DNA of 64,000 nucleotides from JAGIBJ01 sp032119595 (lineage in GTDB: Bacteria; Actinomycetota; Thermoleophilia; Solirubrobacterales; Solirubrobacteraceae). Positions 29,608 to 37,628 of the stretch are shown here, piece by piece (position 1 is the stretch's first letter; every line of letters begins with the position of its first letter). Where the stretch lies: positions 1 through 64,000 of the forward strand of contig JAUMBQ010000006.1 in assembly GCA_032119595.1 (NCBI GenBank). Reading direction: 5' to 3'. Under the pieces are notes generated by a model. The model had not been told where the DNA came from, did not search any database, and saw only the letters and a program-made list of their open reading frames with translations. Position numbers and translations under genes: made by a program.

Positions 29608-30713
29608 GTGGTCGCCTGCGGTTTGGGCTCGGTGCGGGCGTCGAGCTGGATCTCGCGGGCGGCGTCGGTGATGCCGGCCTTCAGCTCGCGCGTGCGCTCG
29701 AGTTCAGCATTGAGCTGCGCGCCGAGAAGAAGGGCGATGTTGGAGATCCACATCCACACGAGCAGCGAGATCACGCCGCCGAGGGTGCCGTACGTCTTGT
29801 CGTAGGAGCCGAAGTTCGCGACGTAGAACGCGAAGAGCACGCTCGCGACCACCCACACGCAAAGCGCGAGGATCGCGCCGGGGGTGATGAGTGAGAACTT
29901 GGGCAGGCGCACGTTCGGGCTCGCGTAGTAGAGGACGCCGAGCATCAGCAGCACCACGAGCACGAGCACCGGCCACTTGGCGATCTCCCAGATCGTCACG
30001 GCCGTGTCCCCCAAGCCGATCGGCCCCGCGACGGCCTCAACGACCGGACCGGTGAGCACGAGCGCGAGCACCACCGCCACGAGCATCAGCACCATCACGA
30101 GCGTGACGAGCAGCTGCAGCGGCCGCAGCTTCCAGAACGGCCGGCCTTCGGGCGTCTCGTAGATCACGTTCGACGCGCGCATGAACGCGCCGATGTACCC
30201 CGATGCCGACCAGAGCGCGACGCCGATACCGACGAAGAACATCACCCCCGCCGTGCCCTTGTTCGACGTGATCGACTCAATCGGGCCCTGGAAGGTCTCG
30301 GCGGCCGAGCCCGGCGCGAGCTCGGCGACGATGTCCGTGAGCGCCTTCGTCGTGGTCTGCGGGTCGCCGAAGATGCCGAGGATCGAGACGAGCGCGATGA
30401 GTCCCGGGAAGAGCGACAGCAGGCCGTAGTAGGTCAGTGACGCAGCCCAATCAGTAAGGCCGTCCTCGCTGAACTCCTTGGCGGTGCGCTTCAGCGTTGC
30501 GACCATCGAGGTCGATGGGTCGCGACCGTGCGGCGCGTAGTCCCGGCGGCCGTCGTCGGACACGTTCTCAGCGAGCGGCTTGCCCTCGGTCGGCTCGTCC
30601 GAGGAGTCGTCGGTCGCCTGCTCGATCGCTGCGCGACGCTCTGCGTCCTTGGCCTCAGCGTCGTCGAGGTGGCCATCGTCGGGGAGGTCTCGGTGGCGTT
30701 GGAAGAGGCTCAT
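29604..30713 (-). CDS. YihY/BrkB family inner membrane protein
   Basis: ATG at 30711-30713 is preceded by GGGAGGG. The 369 residues start with an acidic, disordered region (about 1-70), then the YihY/UPF0761 core with six predicted membrane segments (about 95-345), including the family-type ASLTYYGLLSLFPGLIALVS, and finish with a short charged tail. The family was once called ribonuclease BN; this is now regarded as wrong, and the role is unknown (possibly transport). A perfect 9-bp palindrome lies 77 bp upstream. Confidence 0.9.
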   Translation of the reverse strand: MSLFQRHRDLPDDGHLDDAEAKDAERRAAIEQATDDSSDEPTEGKPLAENVSDDGRRDYAPHGRDPSTSMVATLKRTAKEFSEDGLTDWAASLTYYGLLSLFPGLIALVSILGIFGDPQTTTKALTDIVAELAPGSAAETFQGPIESITSNKGTAGVMFFVGIGVALWSASGYIGAFMRASNVIYETPEGRPFWKLRPLQLLVTLVMVLMLVAVVLALVLTGPVVEAVAGPIGLGDTAVTIWEIAKWPVLVLVVLLMLGVLYYASPNVRLPKFSLITPGAILALCVWVVASVLFAFYVANFGSYDKTYGTLGGVISLLVWMWISNIALLLGAQLNAELERTRELKAGITDAAREIQLDARTEPKPQATT

Positions 30714-30789
30714 GGTGTTCCCTCCCACTCTGCCCGACTCGGCCGTCGCGGGGCTGGGCTCGCCCGGGCACTGCCACACCATTCATTCC

Positions 30790-30812
30790 GTTTCAGAACG
30801 CGATTCTGAAAC
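30790..30812. promoter_or_regulatory. Palindrome upstream of the YihY gene, probable operator
   Basis: GTTTCAGAA (30790-30798) and TTCTGAAAC (30804-30812) are perfect 9-bp arms around CGCGA. Size and symmetry suit a TetR- or GntR-family operator. The palindrome is AT-richer than its surroundings and is the only feature between the YihY start and the terminator of the pot operon. The rest of the 353-bp gap (30714-31066) holds no gene I can support. Confidence 0.5.
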
Positions 30813-30942
30813 TCACGGCGAGCCGGCGTTAGGTTCGATTCAGCCCTACTGGTGACGCGTCGCGCAATGACGCTTGCGCGATGTGAGTAGGCGGCGCAGC
30901 GGACCGGGGGAATCGGACCAGCGCCTTCGTGAAGCCGACAAC

Positions 30943-30976
30943 GGGCACGAGTCGAACGGACACCCGACTCGTGCCC
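30943..30976 (-). terminator. Terminator of the polyamine transporter operon
   Basis: GGGCACGAGTCG (30943-30954) and CGACTCGTGCCC (30965-30976) form a perfect 12-bp stem with a 10-nt loop, 90 bp after the potC stop. A weaker 8-bp hairpin (TCGCGCAA/TTGCGCGA, 30860-30881) follows. Confidence 0.75.
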
Positions 30977-31066
30977 GCGGCCACCGAGACGTGCGGGCCT
31001 TAGCGCGGACGCTCAGTGCCTGCGATTTTGCGCCGCGCTTCGCCGTACAGCGCAGCGTGGCGAGCC

Positions 31067-31945
31067 TCAGGCCCCAGCGATCCGCTTCTTGTCGCGCCGC
31101 GCCAGCGCTTTCTGCACGCCGAGGTTGAGGCCGAGCAGCAGGAGGATTCCGAGCAAGAGCATCGTGGCGAGGACGTTGACCTCGGGTGGGACGCCCTGCT
31201 TGGTAGCGCCGAAGATGAAGAGCGGGAAGGTCTGGGTCTGGCCGGCGGTGAAGCTGGACACGACGTAGTCGTCGACGGAGAGGGCGGCGGCGAGGACGGC
31301 GGCGCTCACGACGCCTGGGGCGATCGTGGGCAAGGTGACGCGCCAGAAGGCCTGCCACTCCGAAGCGCCGAGGTCGCGGGCGGCCTCCTCGATGTGGGGA
31401 TCCATGCCCTGGAGGCGGGCCTTCACGGTCACGACGACGTAGGAGATCGTGAACATCACATGCACGATCACGAGGGTCGCGAAGCCGGTATTGACGCCGG
31501 CCACGAGGAAGAGCCCGAGGGCGCTGGCGCCGAGGACGACTTCTGGCGTGGCCATCGGGATGAAGACGAAGAAGTCGGCCGCGCCGCGCCCGCGAAACTT
31601 GTGTCGGACGAGGGCGATCGCCAGGAGGGTGCCGAGCGCCACGGCCATGATCGTCGACACGATCGCCAGCAGGATCGAGTTCTTCAGCGAGCGCGCGAGA
31701 TCGGGATCGCGGAACGGGTGCGCCCAGTGATCGAGCGTGAACTCCTGCCAGGTGAAGTTGAAGCGTCCGGCCGGCTCGTTGAACGAGAACAGCACGGCCA
31801 CGCCGATCGGCAAGAACAGGAACAGGATCGCCAGGACGGACCAGAGGCCCAGGCCCCACGTGCGGGCCTTGGCGGTGCGGTCGCCCGCGCCCGCGGGCGC
31901 GACGATCTCCGTCGTCGCCTTACCGACAGTCGGTGTCGCAGCCAT
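31067..31945 (-). CDS. potC: Spermidine/putrescine ABC transporter permease PotC
   Basis: The ATG (31943-31945) overlaps the potB stop as TGATG. The 292-residue protein has six predicted membrane helices and the permease cytoplasmic EAA loop EEAARDLGASEWQAFWRVTLP, which docks onto the PotA ATPase. Family features such as SVDDYVVSSFTAG fit the PotC/PotI group. It pairs with PotB to form the channel. Final gene of potA-potD-potB-potC, followed by a strong terminator. Confidence 0.92.
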   Translation of the reverse strand: MAATPTVGKATTEIVAPAGAGDRTAKARTWGLGLWSVLAILFLFLPIGVAVLFSFNEPAGRFNFTWQEFTLDHWAHPFRDPDLARSLKNSILLAIVSTIMAVALGTLLAIALVRHKFRGRGAADFFVFIPMATPEVVLGASALGLFLVAGVNTGFATLVIVHVMFTISYVVVTVKARLQGMDPHIEEAARDLGASEWQAFWRVTLPTIAPGVVSAAVLAAALSVDDYVVSSFTAGQTQTFPLFIFGATKQGVPPEVNVLATMLLLGILLLLGLNLGVQKALARRDKKRIAGA

Positions 31946-32808
31946 CAGCCCGCGGCCTCCGTGAGGGTCTTGGTGCCCAGCAGGGCCGAGTAGATCGCGA
32001 TGCCGATCAGGATGATCCCGATGAGCAGGAACGAGAGCGCCGCCGCGGTCGGGTAATCGAGCACCGTGAGGAAGTTGCTCTGGATCACGTTGCCGACCAT
32101 GTACTGCTTCGACGAACCCAGCAGCGACGCATTGATGAAGTCGCCCGCTGCCGGGATGAAGACCAACAGCGAACCGGCAAAGATCCCGGGCGTCGCCAGC
32201 GGCACGGTGACCCGGCGGAACGCCACGGCGCGCGACGCGTAAAGATCGGTCGCGGCCTCGATCAGCCGGCGATCCAGCCGCTCGAGCGACGCATAGAGCG
32301 GTAGCACCATGAACGGCAGGTAGTTGTAGGCGATGCCGCCGATCACGGCCGTGCTCGTCGCGAGCACGCGGCCCTTCTCGCTGACCAAGCCCACATCGCG
32401 CAGGCGCTCGACGATCCAGCCATTGTCGGTGAGGAGCAGCTGCCAAGACACCGTGCGCAGCACCTGGCTCATGAAGAACGGCAGCACCACCATGAGCAGC
32501 AGGAAGCCCTTCCACTTCCCGGCGCGGTACGCGATGAAATACGCGAGCGGGAAGGCGATGATCAGGTCAATGACCGTCGCCACGCCGGCGTAGCCGAGCG
32601 AGCGCCGGATCTGCGGCCAGTACTCGCGGATCGCGTCGGTGTAGTTACTGAAGGCCCAGGTGAGCTCGTAGCCGGCCTCGGGATCGCCGGTGAGCAGCGA
32701 CACGTTGAGCTGGTTGAGCAGCGGGATCAGGAAGAAGACGAGCAGCCAGAGCAGGCCTGGCAGCGCGAAGTACCACGGGATCAGCCGGGATCGGTTCTTG
32801 AGCCGCAT
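31945..32808 (-). CDS. potB: Spermidine/putrescine ABC transporter permease PotB
   Basis: The 287-residue protein has six predicted membrane helices, the PotB-type segment VVLPFFMSQVLRTVSWQLLL and the EAA loop EAATDLYASRAVAFRRVTVP. It starts 4 nt after the potD stop and overlaps potC by one base, so translation is coupled. With PotC it forms the membrane pore. Which polyamine is moved cannot be told from the permease. Confidence 0.92.
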   Translation of the reverse strand: MRLKNRSRLIPWYFALPGLLWLLVFFLIPLLNQLNVSLLTGDPEAGYELTWAFSNYTDAIREYWPQIRRSLGYAGVATVIDLIIAFPLAYFIAYRAGKWKGFLLLMVVLPFFMSQVLRTVSWQLLLTDNGWIVERLRDVGLVSEKGRVLATSTAVIGGIAYNYLPFMVLPLYASLERLDRRLIEAATDLYASRAVAFRRVTVPLATPGIFAGSLLVFIPAAGDFINASLLGSSKQYMVGNVIQSNFLTVLDYPTAAALSFLLIGIILIGIAIYSALLGTKTLTEAAG

Positions 32809-32812
32809 CAGG

Positions 32813-34036
32813 TCAGCCTCCCGTGACCTTGGCGAAGGCCTTGTCGAGTTCCTGGCGCTGCGGACTGGAGAGCTGCGCGTACGAGAAGAACTTCTTCGCT
32901 TGCTCGTCCGACGGGAAGATCAGCGGGTTCTCGGCGATCTCCGGATCGGTCTTCGCGAGGATCTCGCGGACGCCCTTCACCGGCGGGATGTAGTTCACGT
33001 ACGCGGCGATCTTGGCCGCCACCTCCGGCTCGTAGACGAAGTTCATCATCACCTCGGCCGCATACGGATGCTGGACCCTGGCCGGCAGGAGCATGTTGTC
33101 GGTCCAAAGGATCGCGCCCTCCTCCGGATACGCGAATCGCAGATTCGGGTTGTCGGCCTGGAGCTGCACCATGTCGCCCGAATAGGCCATCGCGAGCACG
33201 ATGTTGCCCTTCGTGAGGTCGACGGTGAAGTCGTTGCCGGTGAACCGGCGGAACTGCCCGGCCTTCTCCGCCTTGCCAATCGTCTCCACTGCAGCCAGAT
33301 GCGCATCGAGGTCCGACTTGGCGGGATCCTTGCCCTCGCCGATCAGGACCGTCGAGGTCGAGTCCTGGGAGTCCAGGAACATCGTCACCTTCCCCTTCCA
33401 CTCCGGGTTGAAGAACTCCTTGACGCTCTTCAGCTCGCGACCCGTGGCCTTGATGTCGTAGCCCAGCCCAAGCGCACCGGATTGCCACGGCGTTGAGTAG
33501 AGGCGCTGCGGATCAAACGGCGGACTCTTGAGCGAGTCCGTCATGTTCGCGACGACGTTCGGCGTGTTGCGCTTGTCGATCGGCGTGACGTACGAGCTGC
33601 GCACCCAGCGCGCCGCCATCGGGTCGGTGAGGACGACGATGTCGCGACCGATCGACTTCTCGGCCGAGAGCTGCGGCCGGACCTTGCCGAAGAACTCGTT
33701 GTTGTCGTTGATCTCCTCGACGTACTTCACGTGCCCGCCGTACTGCTGGTCGAATTCCTTCAGCACCGACTTGTCCACGTACAGCGGCCAGTTCGCGAAC
33801 GTCCAATCGCCGATCGGCACCTTCGGGTGGTTGACCGACGCCGCGAGCTTGGCCAGTTCGGCGACGTTCTTCTCGGCGGTGCCCTTGATCCCGCAGGCCG
33901 CCAGGAAGGTCGACAGCCCACCGGCCATCGCGATCGCACCGGCACTGCGGCCGAGGAACTTCCGTCGATCGAGCGTGTCGCTCCAGAGCAGCTGCTCCAG
34001 ATGCGACTCGATCGCCGCGCGCGAGGGCTCAGGCAT
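32813..34036 (-). CDS. potD: Spermidine/putrescine-binding lipoprotein PotD, Tat-type signal
   Basis: I choose the ATG at 34034-34036, which overlaps the end of potA; a TTG three codons earlier is possible. The 407-residue protein has a twin-arginine motif DRRKFLGR (23-30) followed by a lipobox LAAC (Cys48), so it is probably exported folded by Tat and lipid-anchored. The mature part is a periplasmic-binding-protein fold of PotD/PotF type (NWPLYVDKSVLKEFDQQYG, DIVVLTDPMAARW, NIVLAMAYSGD). It captures the polyamine and delivers it to PotBC. Confidence 0.9.
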   Translation of the reverse strand: MPEPSRAAIESHLEQLLWSDTLDRRKFLGRSAGAIAMAGGLSTFLAACGIKGTAEKNVAELAKLAASVNHPKVPIGDWTFANWPLYVDKSVLKEFDQQYGGHVKYVEEINDNNEFFGKVRPQLSAEKSIGRDIVVLTDPMAARWVRSSYVTPIDKRNTPNVVANMTDSLKSPPFDPQRLYSTPWQSGALGLGYDIKATGRELKSVKEFFNPEWKGKVTMFLDSQDSTSTVLIGEGKDPAKSDLDAHLAAVETIGKAEKAGQFRRFTGNDFTVDLTKGNIVLAMAYSGDMVQLQADNPNLRFAYPEEGAILWTDNMLLPARVQHPYAAEVMMNFVYEPEVAAKIAAYVNYIPPVKGVREILAKTDPEIAENPLIFPSDEQAKKFFSYAQLSSPQRQELDKAFAKVTGG

Positions 34037-35225
34037 CGGCGCCAACGGAGACCACGAACGTGTGATCCGGTTCCCAGCTCAGCTCGACCTCGGTGCCGTC
34101 CGCGACGGTCTCGGCCTGCTCACGAGCGTTGTTCTGGATCGTCACGATCAGCTCGTCGCCGCCGTCCGTCATCACGTGGTATTCCAGCGACACGCCAAGG
34201 AACGCCGACGTGACGACCCGCGCTCGCACCCGGTTGCAGCGTGAGGGCTCCGGGTCGAGGTCGTCGAGCGTGCTGATCCAGACCTTCTCGGGTCGCACGC
34301 CAACCGCCAAGTCGCCCGTGGTCGCCGCGATGCGACGGGCCTGCACCTTGAAGTTGATCCCATCGTGCGTGGTGACGACCCTGTAGTCGCCATCGTCCGC
34401 CCCGACGGTCGCCTTCACGAGGTTGCTCTGGCCCAGGAAGTTCGCGACGAACGCGGTACTCGGGTAGTCGTAAAGCTCCTTCGCGCTCCCGGCTTGCTCG
34501 ATCTTGCCGCGGTTCATCACGGCGATCACGTCGGCCATCGTCATCGCCTCCTCCTGGTCGTGCGTGACGTGCACGAAGGTGATCCCGACCTCCTGCTGGA
34601 CCTTCTTGATCTCGACTTGCAGCTGGCGACGCAGGCGCAGATCCAGGGCGCCGAGGGGCTCGTCGAGGAGGAGCGCGTGCGGGCGGTTCACGAGCGCGCG
34701 AGCCAGCGCGACGCGCTGCTGCTGCCCACCGGAAAGGGCGCCGGGGCGGCGATCGGCGAGATGGGAGAGCTGGACCGACTCGAGCATCTCCTGCGCGCGC
34801 CGAACCGACTCGGCCTTCTTCACGCCCCGCCGCTCCATCCCGAACTGCACGTTCTTCAGCACCGTGAGATGGGGGAAGAGCGCGTAGGACTGAAAGACCG
34901 TGTTGACGTCGCGCTTGTTTGGAGGGCGGTCGGTGACGTCGTCGCCGTCGAGCGAGATCCGGCCGACGCTCGGCGTTTCGAACCCACCGATCATCCGCAG
35001 CGTCGTGGTCTTGCCGCAGCCCGACGGACCGAGCAGCGCGTAGAAGGTGCCTGGCTCGATGGTGAGGGTGAGGTCGTCGATGACCGTCACCTCGCCGTAG
35101 TGCTTGCTGACGCCGTCCAGGCGAATCTCGCCGCTGGCCCGCGGACCGGCCGGCGGCGTCGCGACCGCACCCTTGTCGAGCCCCGAACCGGTCGGATCGG
35201 GGGTCACCTGCTCGGGAGTACTCAC
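34029..35225 (-). CDS. potA: Spermidine/putrescine ABC transporter ATPase PotA
   Basis: First gene of the operon, GTG start (35223-35225) with GGAG upstream. The 398 residues hold Walker A GPSGCGKT (66-73), Q-loop FQSYALFPHL, signature LSGGQQQR (164-171), Walker B LLLDEP (185-190) and a switch His in VTHDQEEA. A C-terminal TOBE-like regulatory domain (about 300-398) is typical of PotA. It energises the PotBC pore. The N-terminal 30 residues are a nonconserved Pro-rich extension. Confidence 0.94.
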   Translation of the reverse strand: MSTPEQVTPDPTGSGLDKGAVATPPAGPRASGEIRLDGVSKHYGEVTVIDDLTLTIEPGTFYALLGPSGCGKTTTLRMIGGFETPSVGRISLDGDDVTDRPPNKRDVNTVFQSYALFPHLTVLKNVQFGMERRGVKKAESVRRAQEMLESVQLSHLADRRPGALSGGQQQRVALARALVNRPHALLLDEPLGALDLRLRRQLQVEIKKVQQEVGITFVHVTHDQEEAMTMADVIAVMNRGKIEQAGSAKELYDYPSTAFVANFLGQSNLVKATVGADDGDYRVVTTHDGINFKVQARRIAATTGDLAVGVRPEKVWISTLDDLDPEPSRCNRVRARVVTSAFLGVSLEYHVMTDGGDELIVTIQNNAREQAETVADGTEVELSWEPDHTFVVSVGADA

Positions 35226-35411
35226 GGCTCCAACCTAACCCCCGAGGAGGGCGCCGTCTCGCAATCCATGGCACCTCGTGGACGCTCGTTCTGGCCCCTC
35301 GGCCAAAGGCACGCCGAAGGTTGGTTGATAGAACAGGTGCAGGCAAGACGGCCCGTCACTTCGTCCACCCGGCGGCGTGACGGGGCGTCGCGTTTGCGCT
35401 CCGAACCGACC

Positions 35412-35452
35412 CGAGGGCCGCAGCCGATCCGAAGATCGGGCCACGGCCCTCG
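35412..35452 (-). terminator. Nested hairpin after a secreted GH-A-like gene
   Basis: CGAGGGCCG (35412-35420) pairs with CGGCCCTCG (35444-35452), enclosing CCGATC-CGAA-GATCGG. The same outer arms recur in the hairpin at 52112-52143. A further 8-bp stem (CCCGTCAC/GTGACGGG, 35352-35384) lies in the same gap. The 274-bp gap 35226-35499 also must hold the pot operon promoter, which I could not place with confidence. Confidence 0.6.
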
Positions 35453-35499
35453 AGGGTGTGCCGACGCGCCAGGTCAGCGGCGCGATGGCGGGCGACGAC

Positions 35500-36462
35500 T
35501 CAGACGGAGTACTTCGCCAGGAGTGCCTTGACGGTGTAGTACGCCGAGCGCACCGAGCCATCGGGGTTGGTAAGGCCGGCGTCGAAGCGGGTCTTGCCGC
35601 AGCCGGCGCCGGTCCAGTTGTAGAGGTAGACGCGCTGGACGCCGAGCTTCTTGTACTTCGTTGCGAGCGAGAAGACCGACTTGGTCCTCGACGCGGCGCG
35701 CTTGGTATCGCACTTGAACACGGTCTTGGTGGTCTTGAACTCGACCAGGCCGCCCGTCTCGGTGAACCAGAACTTCGTGGTCTTGTTGTACTTGCGCGAC
35801 GTGTTGATCATCTTCGACGTGAACGTGGTGCGCTGGCGGTTGACATCGCCGTAGTTGTGGATGCCCACGATCTTCGCCCGCTTGCGGAACGTCGGGGTAA
35901 GGGCCGCGTAGAACTTCTTTTGGTAGGTGTCGACGCCGCCCTGGTCGAGGAGGTCGAGCGCGACGATGTTGTCGCCCTGGGGCACCGTGGTGTACATCGC
36001 CTTGAAGAACTCGGCCGCGCGCTTCGGGTTCTTGTAGGTCGGCTGCGAGGCGTGGTTAGCCTCGTTCCAGGTGCCCCACTCATGCACGCCGCGCGGACCG
36101 AAGTTGGCGACGATCCGCTTGAGCTGCGCGGTGTACGCCGCGACCGTCGGCAGCTTCGCCTTCTTCGCCGCGAAGTTGTCAGTCGAGAGATGGAAGAGCA
36201 CGGACACGCCGTTGGCCTGGGCCTTGTCGACGAACTCCTGCGCGCGATCACGGGCGAAGTCGTCGTCCATTCCGTTCCACGGGAAGAAGTAGCGGGTCTT
36301 CTTGAGGCCGAGCGCCTTGTACTGCGGGGAGTCAAACATTTTGCTCGCCTGATCGCCGATGCCAATCGTGATCGACGACTTGGCCGCCTGAGCGGGCGAG
36401 CTCAGCGCTCCGAGCGCGATCAAAGCGAAAAGGGGAAGCAGGAGGATCCTGAGTCGGTGCAT
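35500..36462 (-). CDS. Secreted clan GH-A-like (beta/alpha)8 protein, copy 1
   Basis: ATG at 36460-36462 starts a 320-residue protein; the extension to 36513 precedes the signal peptide and is rejected. A signal peptide (cleavage SSPAQA-AKS, residue 26) leads into a barrel-like domain with repeated strand-helix units. WGTWNEANH (129-137) supplies the Asn-Glu acid/base pair (Glu134) and FWFTETGG (231-238) the nucleophile Glu235, as in clan GH-A glycosidases (GH5/GH39-like). Lys-rich surface. The copy at 43466-44440 has the same motifs in the same order. It probably cleaves an extracellular glycan; substrate unknown. Confidence 0.78.
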   Translation of the reverse strand: MHRLRILLLPLFALIALGALSSPAQAAKSSITIGIGDQASKMFDSPQYKALGLKKTRYFFPWNGMDDDFARDRAQEFVDKAQANGVSVLFHLSTDNFAAKKAKLPTVAAYTAQLKRIVANFGPRGVHEWGTWNEANHASQPTYKNPKRAAEFFKAMYTTVPQGDNIVALDLLDQGGVDTYQKKFYAALTPTFRKRAKIVGIHNYGDVNRQRTTFTSKMINTSRKYNKTTKFWFTETGGLVEFKTTKTVFKCDTKRAASRTKSVFSLATKYKKLGVQRVYLYNWTGAGCGKTRFDAGLTNPDGSVRSAYYTVKALLAKYSV

Positions 36463-36620
36463 GTGGGTTCCAAACCGTTCGGAGGGTTGGCAGTTGCGGA
36501 GAAGCGCCTGCATGGCGCTCCGCCGCTCGGGCGTCGCACGACCGGGGGTCGAGCGACGCGGGCGATGGACAGGGCGGGCCGTGAAGTGGTGCGCCCGCTC
36601 CAGCGTTGGAGTCGAGCGAC

Positions 36621-37628
36621 TCAGACCAGCTTTACCAGCATCTTGCCGACGTTGGCGCCGGTCAACAGGTCCAGGAACGCCTGGGGTGCGGCCTCCAGCC
36701 CTTCGCGCACCGTTTCACGGATTTCCAGCTTTCCGCTGCTGAGCAGGGGCGCAACGACTGAGAAGAACTCCGGCAGCAGGTCGTCGTGGTCGCTCACGAG
36801 GAAGCCTTCGATCCGGAATCGCTTGACGATCAGGTTCGCAAGGTTGCGCGGGCCCGGCTGCGCTTCCGTCGCGTTGTACTGCGAGATCATCCCGCAGACG
36901 GCGATCCGCCCATGGAGCCGGATCGCGCTGATCGCCGCCTCCAGATGCTCGCCGCCGACGTTGTCGAAGTAGATGTCGATGCCGTCCGGCGCCGCCTCCT
37001 TGAGCTGGCCGCGAAGGTTGCCCGCCTTGTAGTCGATCGCGGCGTCGAAGCCGAGATCATCGACGAGATGACGGGCCTTCTCGGGACCGCCTGCGCTGCC
37101 GATCACGCGGCTCGCTCCGAGTTCCTTGGCGAGCTGCCCGACCATCGAACCGACCGCGCCAGCTGCCCCCGACACGAACACGATGTCGCCCGGCTTGAAC
37201 GCCGCGATCCGCGTCAACCCCGCGTAAGCGGTCTGACCCGTCATGCCGAGCGCCCCGAGGAAGGTCTGCGGCGCGGCCAGTGACCGGTCGAGCTTCACCG
37301 CGTGCTTGCCCTTGAGCACGGCGTGTTCACGCCAGCCGAGGCTGTGCACCACGAGATCGCCCGGCTCAAAACCGTCGGCATTGCTCTGGAGCACCTCGCC
37401 GACCGCGCCGCCCTGCAGCGGCTTGCCGAGTTCGAACCCGGCGACATACGACTTGGCCTCGCTCATGCGCCCCCGCATGTACGGGTCGACGCTCATCCAG
37501 TCGTTGCGGACGAGGATCTCCCCGTCCCCAGGGTCACGCAGCTCGCGCGCCTGAAGCTGGAAGACGCTTGAGGTCGGAACCCCCACGGGGCGCTGGGCGA
37601 ACAGGATCTCGCGAGTCTGGGTCGGCAT
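36621..37628 (-). CDS. NADP-dependent zinc-independent medium-chain reductase (CurA-like)
   Basis: ATG at 37626-37628 starts MPTQTREILFAQRPVG, which matches the start of this family, so the 95-nt overlap with the end of the upstream GGDEF gene is accepted. The 335-residue protein contains the SVDPYMRGRM block, a nucleotide-binding segment GDIVFVSGAAGAVGSMVGQLAKELGA split across residues about 150-175, and the YFDNVGGEHLE block of leukotriene B4 dehydrogenase/CurA enzymes. It probably reduces the double bond of an enone or quinone-type substrate with NADPH. No zinc ligands are present. Confidence 0.9.
   Translation of the reverse strand: MPTQTREILFAQRPVGVPTSSVFQLQARELRDPGDGEILVRNDWMSVDPYMRGRMSEAKSYVAGFELGKPLQGGAVGEVLQSNADGFEPGDLVVHSLGWREHAVLKGKHAVKLDRSLAAPQTFLGALGMTGQTAYAGLTRIAAFKPGDIVFVSGAAGAVGSMVGQLAKELGASRVIGSAGGPEKARHLVDDLGFDAAIDYKAGNLRGQLKEAAPDGIDIYFDNVGGEHLEAAISAIRLHGRIAVCGMISQYNATEAQPGPRNLANLIVKRFRIEGFLVSDHDDLLPEFFSVVAPLLSSGKLEIRETVREGLEAAPQAFLDLLTGANVGKMLVKLV

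Noticed and set aside
30831..30845. Possible tRNA T-arm (GGTTCGATTC)
   Set aside because: The flanking bases do not pair as a T-stem and no anticodon or acceptor stem can be drawn.
30846..31859. 337-codon minus-strand ORF overlapping potC
   Set aside because: Out-of-frame with potC, Arg/Pro/His-rich and without ribosome binding site; the gap also contains the operon terminator.
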